A DNA stretch of 64,000 bases from Achromobacter pulmonis (GCF_002885955.2 NZ_POQS01000004.1:1-64000); one strand, 5' to 3'; shown: positions 24,992 through 35,363, numbered from the stretch's first letter. Program-made: numbers and translations. The notes: a model not told the origin generated them from the sequence alone.

Positions 24992-27475
24992 ATGTCCGCA
25001 CCCAAAGACCGCATCACCTTGCCGCCGAAGGATGCCGCGCGCACGAATATGACGTGCCACTTCTGTATCGTCGGCTGTGGGTACCACGTTTACAAATGGC
25101 CCGAGCAAAGCGAGGGAGGCCGGGCGCCCGAGGAGAATGCGCTGGGCCAGGACTTTCGTCAGCAGCTACCGCCTTTCGCGTTGACGCTTACCCCGGCGAT
25201 GACCAACGTCATCACGCAGCGGGATGGCTCGCGTCACAACATCATGATCGTTCCGGACAAGGAATGCGTGGTCAACAGCGGCTTGAGTTCGACCCGTGGC
25301 GGCCGGATGGCCAGCTATATGTACACGCCCGATGGCGATGGCAAGGCGCGCCTGAAACAGCCGCGCATGTATGCCGCCGACCAATGGGTGGACGTTCCGT
25401 GGGACAACGCCCTGGCGCTGTACGCCGGGCTGTTGAAGAAGGTGCTGGATACCGATGGCCCGGAAGGCATTGTGTTCTCGTGTTTTGACCACGGCGGGGC
25501 GGGCGGAGGGTTCGAGAACACCTGGGGCACGGGCAAGCTGATGTTCACCGCGCTACAGACGCCGATGGTGCGTATCCACAATCGCCCGGCGTACAACTCG
25601 GAATGCCACGCCACGCGCGAGATGGGCGTCGGCGAACTCAACAACGCCTACGAAGACGCCGAGCTTGCCGACGTGTTGTGGTCCATTGGCAATAATCCTT
25701 ACGAGTCCCAGACGAACTATTTCCTGAACCACTGGGTTCCGAATCTGTACGGGCAGACGGTCGACAAGAAAAAGGCGCGCTTCGCGGGTGAAGATCTTCC
25801 AACTACCCGCATCGTCTTCGTGGACCCGCGCGACACGCCCTCCATCGCGATCGCCCGACAGATAGCCGGAAAAGATCGAGTGCTGCATCTGGCGATCGAA
25901 CCCGGCACTGACATCGCGTTGTTCAACGGACTGTTTACCTACGTGGTTGAACAGGGCTGGGTAGACAAGCCGTTCATCAAGGCGCACACGGCGGGATTTG
26001 ATGAGGCCGTTAAGGCGAATCGCATGCCTCTGGAGGAATGCAGCAAGATCACGGGCGTGCCGGTCGACGACCTGAAGAAGGCGGCGGAGTGGTCGTACAA
26101 GCCGAAGAAGACAGGGCAGCTTCCGCGCACGATGCATGCCTACGAAAAAGGCATCATCTGGGGCAACGACAACTACGTCATTCAGTCGGCGTTGCTGGAT
26201 CTGGTCATCGCCACGCACAACGTGGGGCGCCGTGGCACCGGATGTGTACGCATGGGGGGGCACCAAGAGGGTTATGCCAGGCCCCCCTACCCTGGCGACA
26301 AGAAAATCTACATTGACCAGGAACTCATCAAAGGCAAGGGCAGGATGATGACCTGGTGGGGGTCCAACAACTTCCAGACCAGCAATAACGCGCAAGCGCT
26401 CCGAGAGGCGGTGTTCAAGCGGTCCGCCATCGTGAAGGAAGCCATGCAGAAAGCGCGCGGCGCTTCAACCGAAGAGATGGTCGACATCATCTATGCGGCC
26501 ACGCAACGAGGCGGACTGTTTGTTGCAAGCATCAATCTCTATCCAACCAAGCTGGCCGAGGCTGCCCATCTGCTGCTTCCAGCGGCGCACCCGGGCGAAA
26601 CGAACCTGACGTCCATGAATGGCGAGCGGCGCATTCGCCTGTCGCAAAAGTTCATGGACCCGCCCGGGGAAGCGCAAGCGGACTGCCTGATCGCCGCGCG
26701 AATCGCCAACACGCTGAAAGCCATGTACGAGAAGGAAGGCAACAGCAAGATGGCGCAACGTTTCGCCGGATTCGACTGGAAGACGGAAGAGGATGCGTTC
26801 AATGATGGGTTTCGTCGGGCGGGCCAGAAGGACGCGCCCAAGATCGACAGCCAGGGTGGAGATACCGGTCACCTGGTGACCTACGAACGGTTGCTCGCCG
26901 CCGGCAATAACGGCGTCCAGTTACCCGTTCAGGCCTACGCGGACGGGAAGCTCAAAGGCACCGAAATGCTCTACACGGACGGTAAGTTCGACACCGCCGA
27001 CGGAAAAGCTCACTTCAAGCCGGCGCAGTGGAAAGGCCTGCCCGAGCCCGTGGCCGCCCAAAAGAAGAAGTACAAGTTCTGGCTGAACAACGGCCGCAAC
27101 AACGAGATCTGGCAAACGGCCTATCACGACCAGTACAACAGCTTCGCCCAGGACCGCTATCCGATGGCATACATCGAGATCAATCCCGCCGATTGCCAGG
27201 AGCTGGGCGTCGAGGCTTCAGACGTGGTCGAGGTCTACAACGATTACGGGTCGACTTACGCAATGGTGTACCCGGTGCCGGAGATCAAGCGCGGCCAGAC
27301 ATTCATGATGTTCGGCTACGTGAACGGCATCCAGGGCGACGTCACGACCGAGTGGACCGACCGCAACATCATTCCCTACTACAAAGGCACCTGGGGGAAC
27401 ATCCGGAAAGTGGGCTCCGTCGAGGAGTTCAGGAACACCATCAGTTTCAAGAGCCGCCGATTCACCCTGGGCTGA
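24992..27475 (+). CDS. aioA: AioA arsenite oxidase large (molybdopterin) subunit
   Basis: An 827-residue molybdoenzyme of the DMSO reductase family oxidising arsenite to arsenate in the periplasm. The [3Fe-4S] site is C22, C25 and C29 in [12 protein letters not shown], with no fourth Cys. Family-typical segments follow: [39 protein letters not shown] and [15 protein letters not shown]. Length is normal. It has no signal peptide and is presumably exported with AioB. Gene order aioB-aioA-cytochrome c-moaA is co-directional with short gaps. Confidence 0.97.
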   Translation: MSAPKDRITLPPKDAARTNMTCHFCIVGCGYHVYKWPEQSEGGRAPEENALGQDFRQQLPPFALTLTPAMTNVITQRDGSRHNIMIVPDKECVVNSGLSSTRGGRMASYMYTPDGDGKARLKQPRMYAADQWVDVPWDNALALYAGLLKKVLDTDGPEGIVFSCFDHGGAGGGFENTWGTGKLMFTALQTPMVRIHNRPAYNSECHATREMGVGELNNAYEDAELADVLWSIGNNPYESQTNYFLNHWVPNLYGQTVDKKKARFAGEDLPTTRIVFVDPRDTPSIAIARQIAGKDRVLHLAIEPGTDIALFNGLFTYVVEQGWVDKPFIKAHTAGFDEAVKANRMPLEECSKITGVPVDDLKKAAEWSYKPKKTGQLPRTMHAYEKGIIWGNDNYVIQSALLDLVIATHNVGRRGTGCVRMGGHQEGYARPPYPGDKKIYIDQELIKGKGRMMTWWGSNNFQTSNNAQALREAVFKRSAIVKEAMQKARGASTEEMVDIIYAATQRGGLFVASINLYPTKLAEAAHLLLPAAHPGETNLTSMNGERRIRLSQKFMDPPGEAQADCLIAARIANTLKAMYEKEGNSKMAQRFAGFDWKTEEDAFNDGFRRAGQKDAPKIDSQGGDTGHLVTYERLLAAGNNGVQLPVQAYADGKLKGTEMLYTDGKFDTADGKAHFKPAQWKGLPEPVAAQKKKYKFWLNNGRNNEIWQTAYHDQYNSFAQDRYPMAYIEINPADCQELGVEASDVVEVYNDYGSTYAMVYPVPEIKRGQTFMMFGYVNGIQGDVTTEWTDRNIIPYYKGTWGNIRKVGSVEEFRNTISFKSRRFTLG

Positions 27476-27503
27476 TTTTTCAATCAAAGGAGCACCGCCC
27501 CTT

Positions 27504-27833
27504 ATGCGTATCACCAAGCTGTTCGTGTCGGTCGGGTTGGCATCTGCCAGCCTGACCTGTGTTGCGGCCCCGGACGCCACAATCCAAGCGATCTTGACCA
27601 AGAACAATTGCCTGGCGTGCCACGCGGTTGACCGCAAGGTCGTCGGCCCCTCATACAAGGACGTGGGCGCCAAGTTCAAGGACGAACCCGGCGCCGCTGC
27701 CCTGCTGCTAGGGAAAATCAAGAATGGCAGTGCGGGCACCTGGGGACCTGTGCCGATGCCGCCGAACCCCGGAATTTCAGCCGAGGACGCGAAAAAGGTC
27801 GTCGACTGGATACTTGCCGGCGCGCCAGGCTGA
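27504..27833 (+). CDS. Small periplasmic c-type cytochrome, electron acceptor of arsenite oxidase
   Basis: A 109-residue class I cytochrome c with a signal peptide (about 21 residues, ending VAA). One haem site C36-L-A-C39-H40 is present, and a Met in VPMPPNPG is the likely sixth ligand. It is 28 nt after aioA with an AAAGGAG site. In other arsenite oxidisers a cytochrome in this position (aioC/cytC) takes electrons from AioB. It resembles c551/c552-type carriers. Confidence 0.92.
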   Translation: MRITKLFVSVGLASASLTCVAAPDATIQAILTKNNCLACHAVDRKVVGPSYKDVGAKFKDEPGAAALLLGKIKNGSAGTWGPVPMPPNPGISAEDAKKVVDWILAGAPG

Positions 27834-27841
27834 CGCAGAAC

Positions 27842-28936
27842 ATGATCGAAGCTCCGCTGTTGGATCGCCGCAAATCTCCCTCGCTACGGTCAACATCGAC
27901 CGCCTCGTCAGGCATGGACGGCCCGCCCGAAGACCGGCACGGTCGGCCTCTGCATGACTTGCGCATTTCGGTCATAGACCAGTGCAATTTTCGTTGCACC
28001 TACTGTATGCCCCGAGATCAGTTCGGCGCGGATCATTCATTCCTGCGCCGCGAAGAGCTGCTGACTTTTGATGAGATTGAGAGAGTCGCAAGCGCCTTCA
28101 TCAGCCTGGGCGTACGTAAGGTCAGGGTCAGCGGGGGTGAACCGCTGCTGCGCAAAGACGTGGAGCATCTTATTGCGCGACTGGCGGCGTTGCGTACGCC
28201 GTCCGGCGCGCCGATTGATCTGGCCATGACCACCAACGGGTCTTTATTGGCACGCAAGGCCCAGGGGCTGGCCGCCGCCGGGTTGCGGCGTCTGAACGTC
28301 AGCCTTGACGCGCTTTCGCCGTCCATCTTTGCGCGGGTCGCGGACACGACTGCTTCCGTGGATGATGTATTGGCGGGTATAGCCGCAGCCCAGGCTGCGG
28401 GCATCCCGCACATCAAGATAAATATGGTGGTGCAACGTGGTGTGAATGACGATCAGATCCTGCCGATGGCCCGGCGCTTTCGCGGAACCGCGCACGCGCT
28501 GCGCTTCATCGAATTCATGGATGTCGGTGCGACCAATGGTTGGAATGCCTCGGCCGTGCTGCCATCCGACGAAGTCCTCAAGAGAATACATGCCGTTTTC
28601 CCGCTGACGCCCTTGGCGCCAACGGTGCGCGGCGAAGTCGCTCGCCGCTGGGCTTACCAAGACGGGCTAGGAGAAATCGGTTTGATTTCTAGCGTCAGCC
28701 ACCCATTCTGCGGCGATTGCTCAAGGGCAAGGGTCTCGGCCGACGGCAAGCTCTATACCTGTCTGTTTGCCGAACAAGGCGATGACATACGTTTGCAATT
28801 GAGGTCGGAGTCGAATCCACAAATGCTGATCAACGGCTTGGCTGAGCGGTGGCGATCCCGCAACGATCGATACTCAGAGGTTCGAACGTTACAACCACGC
28901 CAACAAAAGATCGAGATGAGCTACATCGGCGGCTAG
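27842..28936 (+). CDS. moaA: MoaA GTP 3',8-cyclase, molybdenum cofactor biosynthesis
   Basis: A 364-residue radical SAM enzyme for the first step of molybdopterin synthesis. The SAM cluster motif CNFRCTYC and the C-terminal cluster FCGDCSRARVSADGKLYTC are present, and the protein ends in the essential GG. It has about 35 extra N-terminal residues. It starts 8 nt after the cytochrome gene and is the only molybdenum cofactor gene in the island, presumably a dedicated supply for AioA alongside a chromosomal set. Its stop codon overlaps that of the convergent arsR copy 4. Confidence 0.94.
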   Translation: MIEAPLLDRRKSPSLRSTSTASSGMDGPPEDRHGRPLHDLRISVIDQCNFRCTYCMPRDQFGADHSFLRREELLTFDEIERVASAFISLGVRKVRVSGGEPLLRKDVEHLIARLAALRTPSGAPIDLAMTTNGSLLARKAQGLAAAGLRRLNVSLDALSPSIFARVADTTASVDDVLAGIAAAQAAGIPHIKINMVVQRGVNDDQILPMARRFRGTAHALRFIEFMDVGATNGWNASAVLPSDEVLKRIHAVFPLTPLAPTVRGEVARRWAYQDGLGEIGLISSVSHPFCGDCSRARVSADGKLYTCLFAEQGDDIRLQLRSESNPQMLINGLAERWRSRNDRYSEVRTLQPRQQKIEMSYIGG

Positions 28937-28947
28937 GTAGCCGCCGA
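28926..28947. terminator. Palindrome spanning the overlapping stops of moaA and arsR4
   Basis: TCGGCGGCTA (28926-28935) and TAGCCGCCGA (28938-28947) are exact reverse complements with a 2-bp centre. The stop codons of both convergent genes share CTAG at 28933-28936 inside it. It can act as a bidirectional hairpin terminator, though no T-run follows. Confidence 0.6.
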
Positions 28948-29412
28948 GGCGCCAGCCTTTTTCTTGGCGCTACGAAGTGGCTTTTTGTTCGGGATGATGT
29001 CGCAGTCGCAGTGGCCCGCCAACGCAGCGATGACGGGCGCGCAAGCCTCGGGATGGCCATGGCAGCAATCGGTCAACATGAACGACATCAACGAGCCCAT
29101 GACGCCTACGTCGGCACGATATATGATGCTTCGCCCCTGGCGGTCTCCCCAGATCAAGCCCGCGCGGGCAAGCACCGACAGATGCTGCGACACCGTGTTG
29201 TGGGGGCCCTCCACCATTTCCGCGATGGCGCCCGCAGGCACCCCTTCCGGCTCGCGCGCCATCAAAAGGCGAAAAATCTCGAGCCGCGTTGGCTGAGAAA
29301 GGGCGTGGAATGCGCTTAGCGCGTGCTGGAAAGACACTCCGTCCCGAGGTAAATCCGGGTTGAAATGGCTGGCAACCGCTGGTGAAGGCGTGGACGTGCT
29401 GGCGATGGGCAT
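28933..29412 (-). CDS. arsR: ArsR family regulator (copy 4)
   Basis: A winged-helix regulator, 159 residues if started at the ATG at 29412 (MPIASTSTPS); ATGs at 29463 and 29496 would lengthen it, and none has a clear Shine-Dalgarno sequence. The recognition segment is GPHNTVSQHLSVLARAGLI. Cys are abundant near the C-terminus: C116-C117 (TDCCHGH), C124, C135 and C137 (HCDCD), followed by a basic tail NKKPLRSAKKK. It is closest to copy 2. It lies between aio and phoX and could control either; its stop overlaps that of moaA. Confidence 0.82.
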   Translation of the reverse strand: MPIASTSTPSPAVASHFNPDLPRDGVSFQHALSAFHALSQPTRLEIFRLLMAREPEGVPAGAIAEMVEGPHNTVSQHLSVLARAGLIWGDRQGRSIIYRADVGVMGSLMSFMLTDCCHGHPEACAPVIAALAGHCDCDIIPNKKPLRSAKKKAGASAAT

Positions 29413-29512
29413 GGAAATTCGATAAGTCGGTAGTTCTGTATATCCGGACAGACTATATCGCATAGATGACAGATTAGTGTCAGCAACATTTGACATGCGA
29501 AAGCGGCCGCCG

Positions 29513-29551
29513 CAAAAAAATGGGGCGAATGCCAGCCCCCAGCATCGCCCC
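29513..29551 (-). terminator. Rho-independent terminator of phoX
   Basis: On the minus strand GGGGCGATGC pairs with GCATTCGCCCC (one bulged base) around a G-rich loop and is followed by a run of seven T. It lies about 50 bp after the phoX stop and separates phoX from arsR copy 4. Confidence 0.75.
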
Positions 29552-29602
29552 GCAAAGTTGTCGACGAATCGACGATGTTGGCCCTACTTATGGTTTTGGG
29601 TA

Positions 29603-31873
29603 TCAGGTTCCGATACGGCCGCCGTCATCCTTCGTAATTACGATCGTCGCGGAGCGGGGCCGTTTGCCAGCTCCATACCCAGCATTGCTTGGCCATTGGC
29701 TGGTGTACTTGGAAGGATCAGCGAGGTTGGCTTGGTCCGTGTTTTCGCCAGGATGTTGGATGTTGACAAAAATGGCCTTGCCATCGGGTGTTTCGCAGAA
29801 CCCCGTAATTTCGCATCCAACCGGGCCCACCAGAAAGCGCTTGAGCTGCTCTGCCGCTGGCGGCTTACCGACGTAGGTATCCACCGTAAGCGTGCTGCCG
29901 TCTCCCTTGGGATAAGTCAGGGATTTCTTCGCCCCATCACCAACCTGCCCGGGGCGCGCGGCCAACATCATGCAGTTGGTCACGTCGGTGTAGGCGCCGT
30001 CATCGGTCTGCAGCCAGCACAGACCCGTTACCGCACTGAACACCAGACCATCCGGGCCTGAAAAGTCCTGGTCATCGGTAAGACTGGACAGGTTTACGGT
30101 CGTGACATCGGCGTCGGCTTGCGCGCCGAACAGGTACACATCCCATTCGAAGCGATCGCCATCACCGGCCGCTGCCGATTCCTTGATACGAATGATGTGT
30201 CCGTTGGGGTTGCCAGTCTGGCTAGCGCCACCCTTCATATCGGTGTACACGCGAGGATTGGCGGAGTCGGGCTCATACTGCGAGCCGGTGGGATCAACGC
30301 GGCGGCTGCTGTTGTTCGTCAACGTGCAATAGAGTTCGCCGTTCGCGGGGTTCACGCCACACCATTCGGGCCGATCCATCTTGGTTGCACCGGCGGCATC
30401 GGCCGCCAAGCGGGCATTAACTGCCACATCGGCCTGATCGGAAAAGGGGTAGGTCGCATACCCGCTGACCGCCGAGTTCTGCATCGACAGTTCCAACCAC
30501 GAGCCGGTTCCATCTTCTGAGAACTGGGCCGCAAAGAGTGTGCCGTTATCAAGATACTTGTCGCCCACAGCGATACGACTGATCGCGTCTGCGTCCGCGT
30601 GATCCCAATTGGCCGACGAGACCCACTTGTAGAGGTACTCGCCACGAGCGTCGTCGCCCATATATACGATGATCGGTTGACCCGCGACGGCCGTGCGGAA
30701 AGCGGCCGATTCATGGGCAAACCGGCCCAAAGCCGAGCGCTTTTTCGCCTTTCTGCTGCGGTCGTAAGCATCCACCTCGACGACGTAGCCCTGGCCGTTC
30801 ATCTCGTTGCGGTAGTCGTCGCTACCGTCAGCCGACGCGCCAGACTGGCTGATTATCCAGCGAGCATATCGGTCGTCCGCGCCGGCCGATTCCCAGCCGT
30901 GGCGCGACGCAGCGCCTTGATTGCGTCCATAGCGCCGAAGCGAGGTGACAGATTTGTCATTCCCGCGGGCTGCATCGTCCGCAGCGTCTCGCGTGAAATA
31001 ACCGTACCAGTTTTCCTCGCCAGTCAGAAAGGTGCCCCAAGGGGTCTTTCCCGTGCCGCAGTTGTTGAGGGTGCCGCGCGTCCGCGTCGCATCGGGCGAG
31101 TACTTCGTCACCAGCAGCGGGTTACCGCGGGCGGGGCCGGCGATCTCGATTTCGGAAAGCGCCGTGAGTCGGAAATTGAACAACGAATCGGGAACCGTGA
31201 CCCAGGAATTGCCGGCTTTCTTTACCTCGACAACCGACACTCCATGAATGGCGATCTCCTTGTCAACCTCGGCGGCTGGCCGGGGTAGCGTACTCGTGCC
31301 CCCATTTGCATGTAGGAAGAACGAACTGAGCCCTTCGTTCGTCGTGGCCTCATGGTTGACCGCCAGCAGCCCGCGATCCGTCGAGCTTGCCGACGGCCGG
31401 TTGTCAGCACCAAGGCCGAACCATTCCATGCCATCGTGGTGGTCACCAGCACGCTTGTCGAAATCGTTGTCCGTGCCATCGTTCTTGTAGGCAAGCACTC
31501 CCGCGGCGAGCGGGTCACCCAAGCCATAGAGCACTTGCGCGGTGTATCCGGAGGGAACGCTGACCGCGTCTGCCAATGATTTCGGAACCGCGCCGAAATT
31601 GAGCAGTTTTTCCGGGGGCTCCGTGGAAGGTGCTCCTGTGGGCGGCGTGTCCGGGCTATCGACATCGCTGTCGTCGTCTCCGTCGCCATTACAGCCCGCC
31701 AGGCCAACCCCGAACAGGGCAGAGCCCACCGTTGCCATGCCTCCCTTCAGAATCCGGCGTCGACTCAAGCGGGTTTGTAGCACCGCGTCGAATGTCGGAT
31801 TTGGCGATGTGTTCGAGTCCTCGTCATTGAAGTCCACGACGGGCGCATCCATGTTGGTCTTCATATTGTCCAT
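29603..31873 (-). CDS. phoX: PhoX-type alkaline phosphatase, Tat-exported
   Basis: A 756-residue secreted phosphatase of the PhoX (DUF839) family, which frees phosphate from organic esters and uses calcium and iron. The N-terminus has RRRILKGG followed by a hydrophobic stretch and LAGC, so it may be a Tat-exported lipoprotein; an Asp/Ser/Thr-rich linker follows. Core segments include DHHDGMEWFGLG, LLAVNHEATT, GTGKTPWGTFLTGEEN and WCGVNPANGELYCTLTNNS. ATGs at 31873 and 31864 are both possible. Its presence beside aio and the extra pst system adds phosphate scavenging to the arsenic island. No good Pho box is seen upstream. Confidence 0.88.
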   Translation of the reverse strand: MDNMKTNMDAPVVDFNDEDSNTSPNPTFDAVLQTRLSRRRILKGGMATVGSALFGVGLAGCNGDGDDDSDVDSPDTPPTGAPSTEPPEKLLNFGAVPKSLADAVSVPSGYTAQVLYGLGDPLAAGVLAYKNDGTDNDFDKRAGDHHDGMEWFGLGADNRPSASSTDRGLLAVNHEATTNEGLSSFFLHANGGTSTLPRPAAEVDKEIAIHGVSVVEVKKAGNSWVTVPDSLFNFRLTALSEIEIAGPARGNPLLVTKYSPDATRTRGTLNNCGTGKTPWGTFLTGEENWYGYFTRDAADDAARGNDKSVTSLRRYGRNQGAASRHGWESAGADDRYARWIISQSGASADGSDDYRNEMNGQGYVVEVDAYDRSRKAKKRSALGRFAHESAAFRTAVAGQPIIVYMGDDARGEYLYKWVSSANWDHADADAISRIAVGDKYLDNGTLFAAQFSEDGTGSWLELSMQNSAVSGYATYPFSDQADVAVNARLAADAAGATKMDRPEWCGVNPANGELYCTLTNNSSRRVDPTGSQYEPDSANPRVYTDMKGGASQTGNPNGHIIRIKESAAAGDGDRFEWDVYLFGAQADADVTTVNLSSLTDDQDFSGPDGLVFSAVTGLCWLQTDDGAYTDVTNCMMLAARPGQVGDGAKKSLTYPKGDGSTLTVDTYVGKPPAAEQLKRFLVGPVGCEITGFCETPDGKAIFVNIQHPGENTDQANLADPSKYTSQWPSNAGYGAGKRPRSATIVITKDDGGRIGT

Positions 31874-31895
31874 TTATCCGGATTTAACGAAGTAA

Positions 31896-32843
31896 TGAAT
31901 GTAGGCGGCGCCAATTACTTTTTCATGACGGATCGGACCTTCTTTTCAAGCCGTAGTGGGCTAGGTGATAGAGCCTAACCGCACGAGAAGGAGTGGTTAT
32001 ACGAAGCGGTACTGGACGACAGACCGCTTGGGGTCGAGGCTGTGTAAAAACTCGTGATGGACATGTTTTCGGGGGTAATCAAACCCTTCCCTCAACTCCG
32101 ATCGTCGATCCTGAGTTGACCTGCGAAGCCAACTTACGACATGACCCGCAGCACGGTGAATTTTCACACAGCCTCGGCCGAAAGCGGCCCGCTGTAAACA
32201 ATGGTATGTCGAGAGCAATCAACGTTGGGCTGCTGTTTCCGGCATGGATTGCCAATACCGAAACGGACGGACGTGGGGGTACCGACTAGGCGCCTCGCCA
32301 GCATCACGCAATAGTTGCGTTCGGAGCATGACGGCGCGTCCCCCTAAATTTGGCACAGAAATCGGACCTCCGAAGGCTAAATCCGGCTGGAGGCTGCAGC
32401 AGCACTTGTATATCGAAAAATCTCGATTCCGTAATTCGATAGCGCAAATCCCAAGTCAGATGAGTTTCGACACCTCCCTTGGTGCTGCCGAGTCCGGCGC
32501 AAAGCGAGGACAGCGGTACGACTGCGGGAATTTTCTTCGTGGATCAAAGACATAGGCGATCCCCCCCCGCAAGCCGCAGCTACGCCGCCATACCGTACCT
32601 ACATGAAGGAATGTACGGTACGCAACTTTCCCAGGTACGACCGTACCTCGTTCGGAGCCGAGACCACAGACATCAGCTGAAAGTTCGGGCTGGTGAATTC
32701 CGCCTAGCAAGAGATAAGGTAGTCCCTGCCAAAGCCGAGATTGCTCCTCCCCTCTACTGCGCGCTAACCTCGTCGCGCCCCTATATCTCATGCGAGCGCC
32801 CCCGCGAAGAGTCCTGCCAACCATAAAGCCGATTTTGCGGAGA
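31896..32843. other. Gene-poor stretch with a MITE-like element
   Basis: No coding region can be supported between the phoX upstream region and the broken HEPN gene. It contains the 140-bp element at 32036-32175. Several short frames on both strands lack ribosome sites and family resemblance. The DNA around 32176-32300 is not related to anything recognised elsewhere in the window. Confidence 0.5.
32036..32175. mobile_element. MITE-like element sharing ends with the IS1182-family copy
   Basis: A 140-bp segment begins GAGGCTGTGTAAAAACTC and, read inwards from its right end, begins GAGGCTGTGTGAAAATTC; both match the termini of the IS at 3319-4993. It is too short to encode a transposase. Flanks are GGTC on the left and GGCC on the right, a near-match to the GGTC duplication of the full IS. 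It could be mobilised by that transposase, or be a deletion remnant. Confidence 0.6.
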
Positions 32844-33040
32844 ATGACGAACGATTTTTTCGGCTCGTTCCTCCAACAGCGGACGAACTCACAGCAATAC
32901 TGAAAGGACACCTCCTGGTCGAAGAGCAACTGCGATCCATTACCCGTTCGTCAGTCGCCAACCCTCGCTACTTTGACGAAGCGAAGTGTTGGTTTGCACT
33001 GAAAACTGACCCAGCGTTTGCATCGAAAACTGACCCAGCC

Positions 33041-33832
33041 CTAATTTGATTGGGTCAGGGTTGCCACAGATTTGGCTGTTTTACGCTCCTTTTTGGGCTG
33101 CGTGCTGCTGTTTTTGAATCGGTAGCTGTCGTTGCCGGTCTCGACGATGTGGCAGTGGTGGGTGAGTCGGTCGAGCAACGCAGTCGTCATTTTTGCGTCC
33201 CCAAATATGTTTGCCCATTCAGCGAAGCTGAGATTGGTGGTGATGATGAGGCTTGTGTGCTCGTAGAGCTTGCTGATGAGGTGAAACAGCAGCGCACCGC
33301 CGGCTTGGCTGAATGGCAGATACCCGAGTTCGTCGAGAATCACGACGTGCGAGTGCATGAGCCGGTGGGCGAGGTGTCCAGCTTTGCCGGCCTGCTTCTC
33401 GAGCTCCAACGTGTTCACCAACTCGATCGTGGAGAAGAAGCGAACTCGGCGACGCAGGTGTTCGATGGCGTGAACCGCGAAGGCCGTCGCCAGATGCGTC
33501 TTGCCGGTGCCAGGGCCGCCAACTAATACGACATTGTGAGCGGGTTCGATGAACTCGCCGCGGTGCAGTTGCCGAACAAGGGCTTCGTTGACCTCGCTGC
33601 ATCCGAAGTCAAAGCCTTGTAAGTCTCGATATGCTGGGAACTTGGCCACCTTCATCTGATAGGCAATAGATCGCACCTCTCGCTCAGTAAGCTCGGCCCG
33701 TAGAAGCTGGCTCAAGATGGGAGAGCAGCTCTGGCATGCCGGAGAGTCTTGCTGCACGAGGTCGGTGAGCGCTTGAGCCATACCGTGCAGCTTGAGCGCC
33801 TTCAAGCGCTCGATCATGAGTTCATGCTGCAT
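33041..33832 (-). CDS. istB: IstB helper ATPase of IS21-family element
   Basis: A 263-residue AAA+ ATPase that assists the IS21 transposase and selects target DNA. Walker A is [12 protein letters not shown] and Walker B is [26 protein letters not shown] and [13 protein letters not shown] complete the family pattern. It overlaps the end of istA by 11 nt, as usual in these elements. Confidence 0.95.
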   Translation of the reverse strand: MQHELMIERLKALKLHGMAQALTDLVQQDSPACQSCSPILSQLLRAELTEREVRSIAYQMKVAKFPAYRDLQGFDFGCSEVNEALVRQLHRGEFIEPAHNVVLVGGPGTGKTHLATAFAVHAIEHLRRRVRFFSTIELVNTLELEKQAGKAGHLAHRLMHSHVVILDELGYLPFSQAGGALLFHLISKLYEHTSLIITTNLSFAEWANIFGDAKMTTALLDRLTHHCHIVETGNDSYRFKNSSTQPKKERKTAKSVATLTQSN

Positions 33833-35363
33833 GACGTGGCTCCTGAGTGCGGAGGGTGTCGTAGCGGCCGACGTTCGCCTCGGGTTCGACTGTGAGCGAG
33901 AGCGCTTGGGGCGCCGTCAGCGGCGGTAGCGGTGTGCCGTCGAGCAGTCGGCTCAAGATGTTGAGAATGGTTTGCTTCGATGGCGTACCGGCCTCCAGCG
34001 CTAAGGTCACTGCGGCGAGGACCAGTTGCTCGTCATGCAACAAGACCAACGACAGGATCTCCACCATCTCTCTATCCCCGCCAGCGTGAGGCAGAAGCCG
34101 TGCCTGAAGTTGGCGAAATGCTTCCGGCAACGCGGTGAACGGCGCCCCATTGCGCAGCGCGCCAGGCTTGCGTTGCAGCACGGCGAGATAATGCCGCCAG
34201 TCGTAGAAAGTGGCACCACGGTCATGGCGCCGGTTGATGTGGCGAGGATGCTGCGCGATGACGTGACCTTCGGCGACGACCACGAGGCGATCTGCATAGA
34301 CCCGCAAACTCACGGGCAGGTTGGCGTAGGACGCGGGGACGCTATAGCGGTCACGTTCGAAGGCGATCAAGCATGTGGGGGAAACGCGCTTGGTGTGTTC
34401 CACAAAGCCGTCGAACGGCTGGCCAACAGGCATCAGAAATGGGCGTTCCTCGGACCATATCTGCCAGATGCTCTGGTCACATGCCGGATGGCGTATCTGT
34501 TGCCACAGCCTGACGCACTCGTCGGCCAACCAGTCGTTAAGCGCTTCCAAGCTCGAAAAGTGGGGCAGGCGTTGCCAGATCCGCCTCCGGCTATCCTGCA
34601 CGTTCTTCTCGATCTGTCCCTTCTCCCAGCCTGACGCGGGGTTGCAGAACTGCGCATCAAACAAATAGTGGCTGACCATGCTGGAGAATCTGGCGTTGAC
34701 CTCGCGTGACTTGCCGCGGCCGACCCTATCCACAGCGGTCTTCATGTTGTCGTAGATACCTCGACGCGGGATGCCTCCCCACGCCACAAAAGCGTGATGG
34801 TGCGCATCGAACAGCATCTCATGCGTCTGGAGCCAGTAGGCGCGCAGGAAGAAGGCGCGACTGTGGCAAAGCTTGAACTGCGCGATCTGGAGCTTGGTGC
34901 GCTCGCCGTTGATCACCGCACTGTCCTCGCTCCAGTCAAACTGAAAGGCGTCGCCTGGTGCGAACGTCAATGGCACGAACGTGCCCCGTCCTGAAGTCTG
35001 AGATCGTTCCTGTTGTTCCTGTCGCCATCGTCGCGCGAAAGCGGCAACACGGTCGTAAGAGCCCGTGTAGCCTAGAGCGCAGAGATCCTGGTGCAGCTGC
35101 AATAGCGAGCGTCGCTGCTTGCGTGTGCGGTTGGCCTCGGCCTTGAGCCATGCCGAGAGCTTCTCCGCATAGCCGTCTAGAACGGTAGGCCCAGCCGCAC
35201 GGCTGTAGGTTGGTTCAATGGTGCCCGAGCGCAGATAGCGTCGCACCGTGTTGCGCGATATGCCAAGTCGCTTGGCAATCTCTCGTAAAGAGACATGATC
35301 ACGCAAGTGCCAACGGCGAATAATGCTGAGAAGAGCCACGTCGATCACTCCTGTCTCCTGCAC
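33822..35363 (-). CDS. istA: IstA transposase of IS21-family element
   Basis: A 513-residue DDE transposase. An N-terminal helix-turn-helix ([21 protein letters not shown]) is followed by the rve-type catalytic domain, with Asp in FQFDWSED, Asp in [12 protein letters not shown] and Glu in [11 protein letters not shown]. Length is normal and no lesion is seen. It starts 90 bp inside the right end of the element. Confidence 0.95.
   Translation of the reverse strand: MQETGVIDVALLSIIRRWHLRDHVSLREIAKRLGISRNTVRRYLRSGTIEPTYSRAAGPTVLDGYAEKLSAWLKAEANRTRKQRRSLLQLHQDLCALGYTGSYDRVAAFARRWRQEQQERSQTSGRGTFVPLTFAPGDAFQFDWSEDSAVINGERTKLQIAQFKLCHSRAFFLRAYWLQTHEMLFDAHHHAFVAWGGIPRRGIYDNMKTAVDRVGRGKSREVNARFSSMVSHYLFDAQFCNPASGWEKGQIEKNVQDSRRRIWQRLPHFSSLEALNDWLADECVRLWQQIRHPACDQSIWQIWSEERPFLMPVGQPFDGFVEHTKRVSPTCLIAFERDRYSVPASYANLPVSLRVYADRLVVVAEGHVIAQHPRHINRRHDRGATFYDWRHYLAVLQRKPGALRNGAPFTALPEAFRQLQARLLPHAGGDREMVEILSLVLLHDEQLVLAAVTLALEAGTPSKQTILNILSRLLDGTPLPPLTAPQALSLTVEPEANVGRYDTLRTQEPRHAA

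Noticed and set aside
29441..31883. TATCCGGA shared by the arsR4 upstream region (29441-29448) and the phoX start region (31875-31882)
   Set aside because: Only an 8-bp match with different flanks; the phoX copy lies at the ribosome binding position. Too weak for an operator claim.
31893..31900. TAATGAAT before phoX, equal to one arm of the pstS palindrome
   Set aside because: The second arm is absent, and an 8-mer can recur by chance; not enough to claim a shared ArsR operator.
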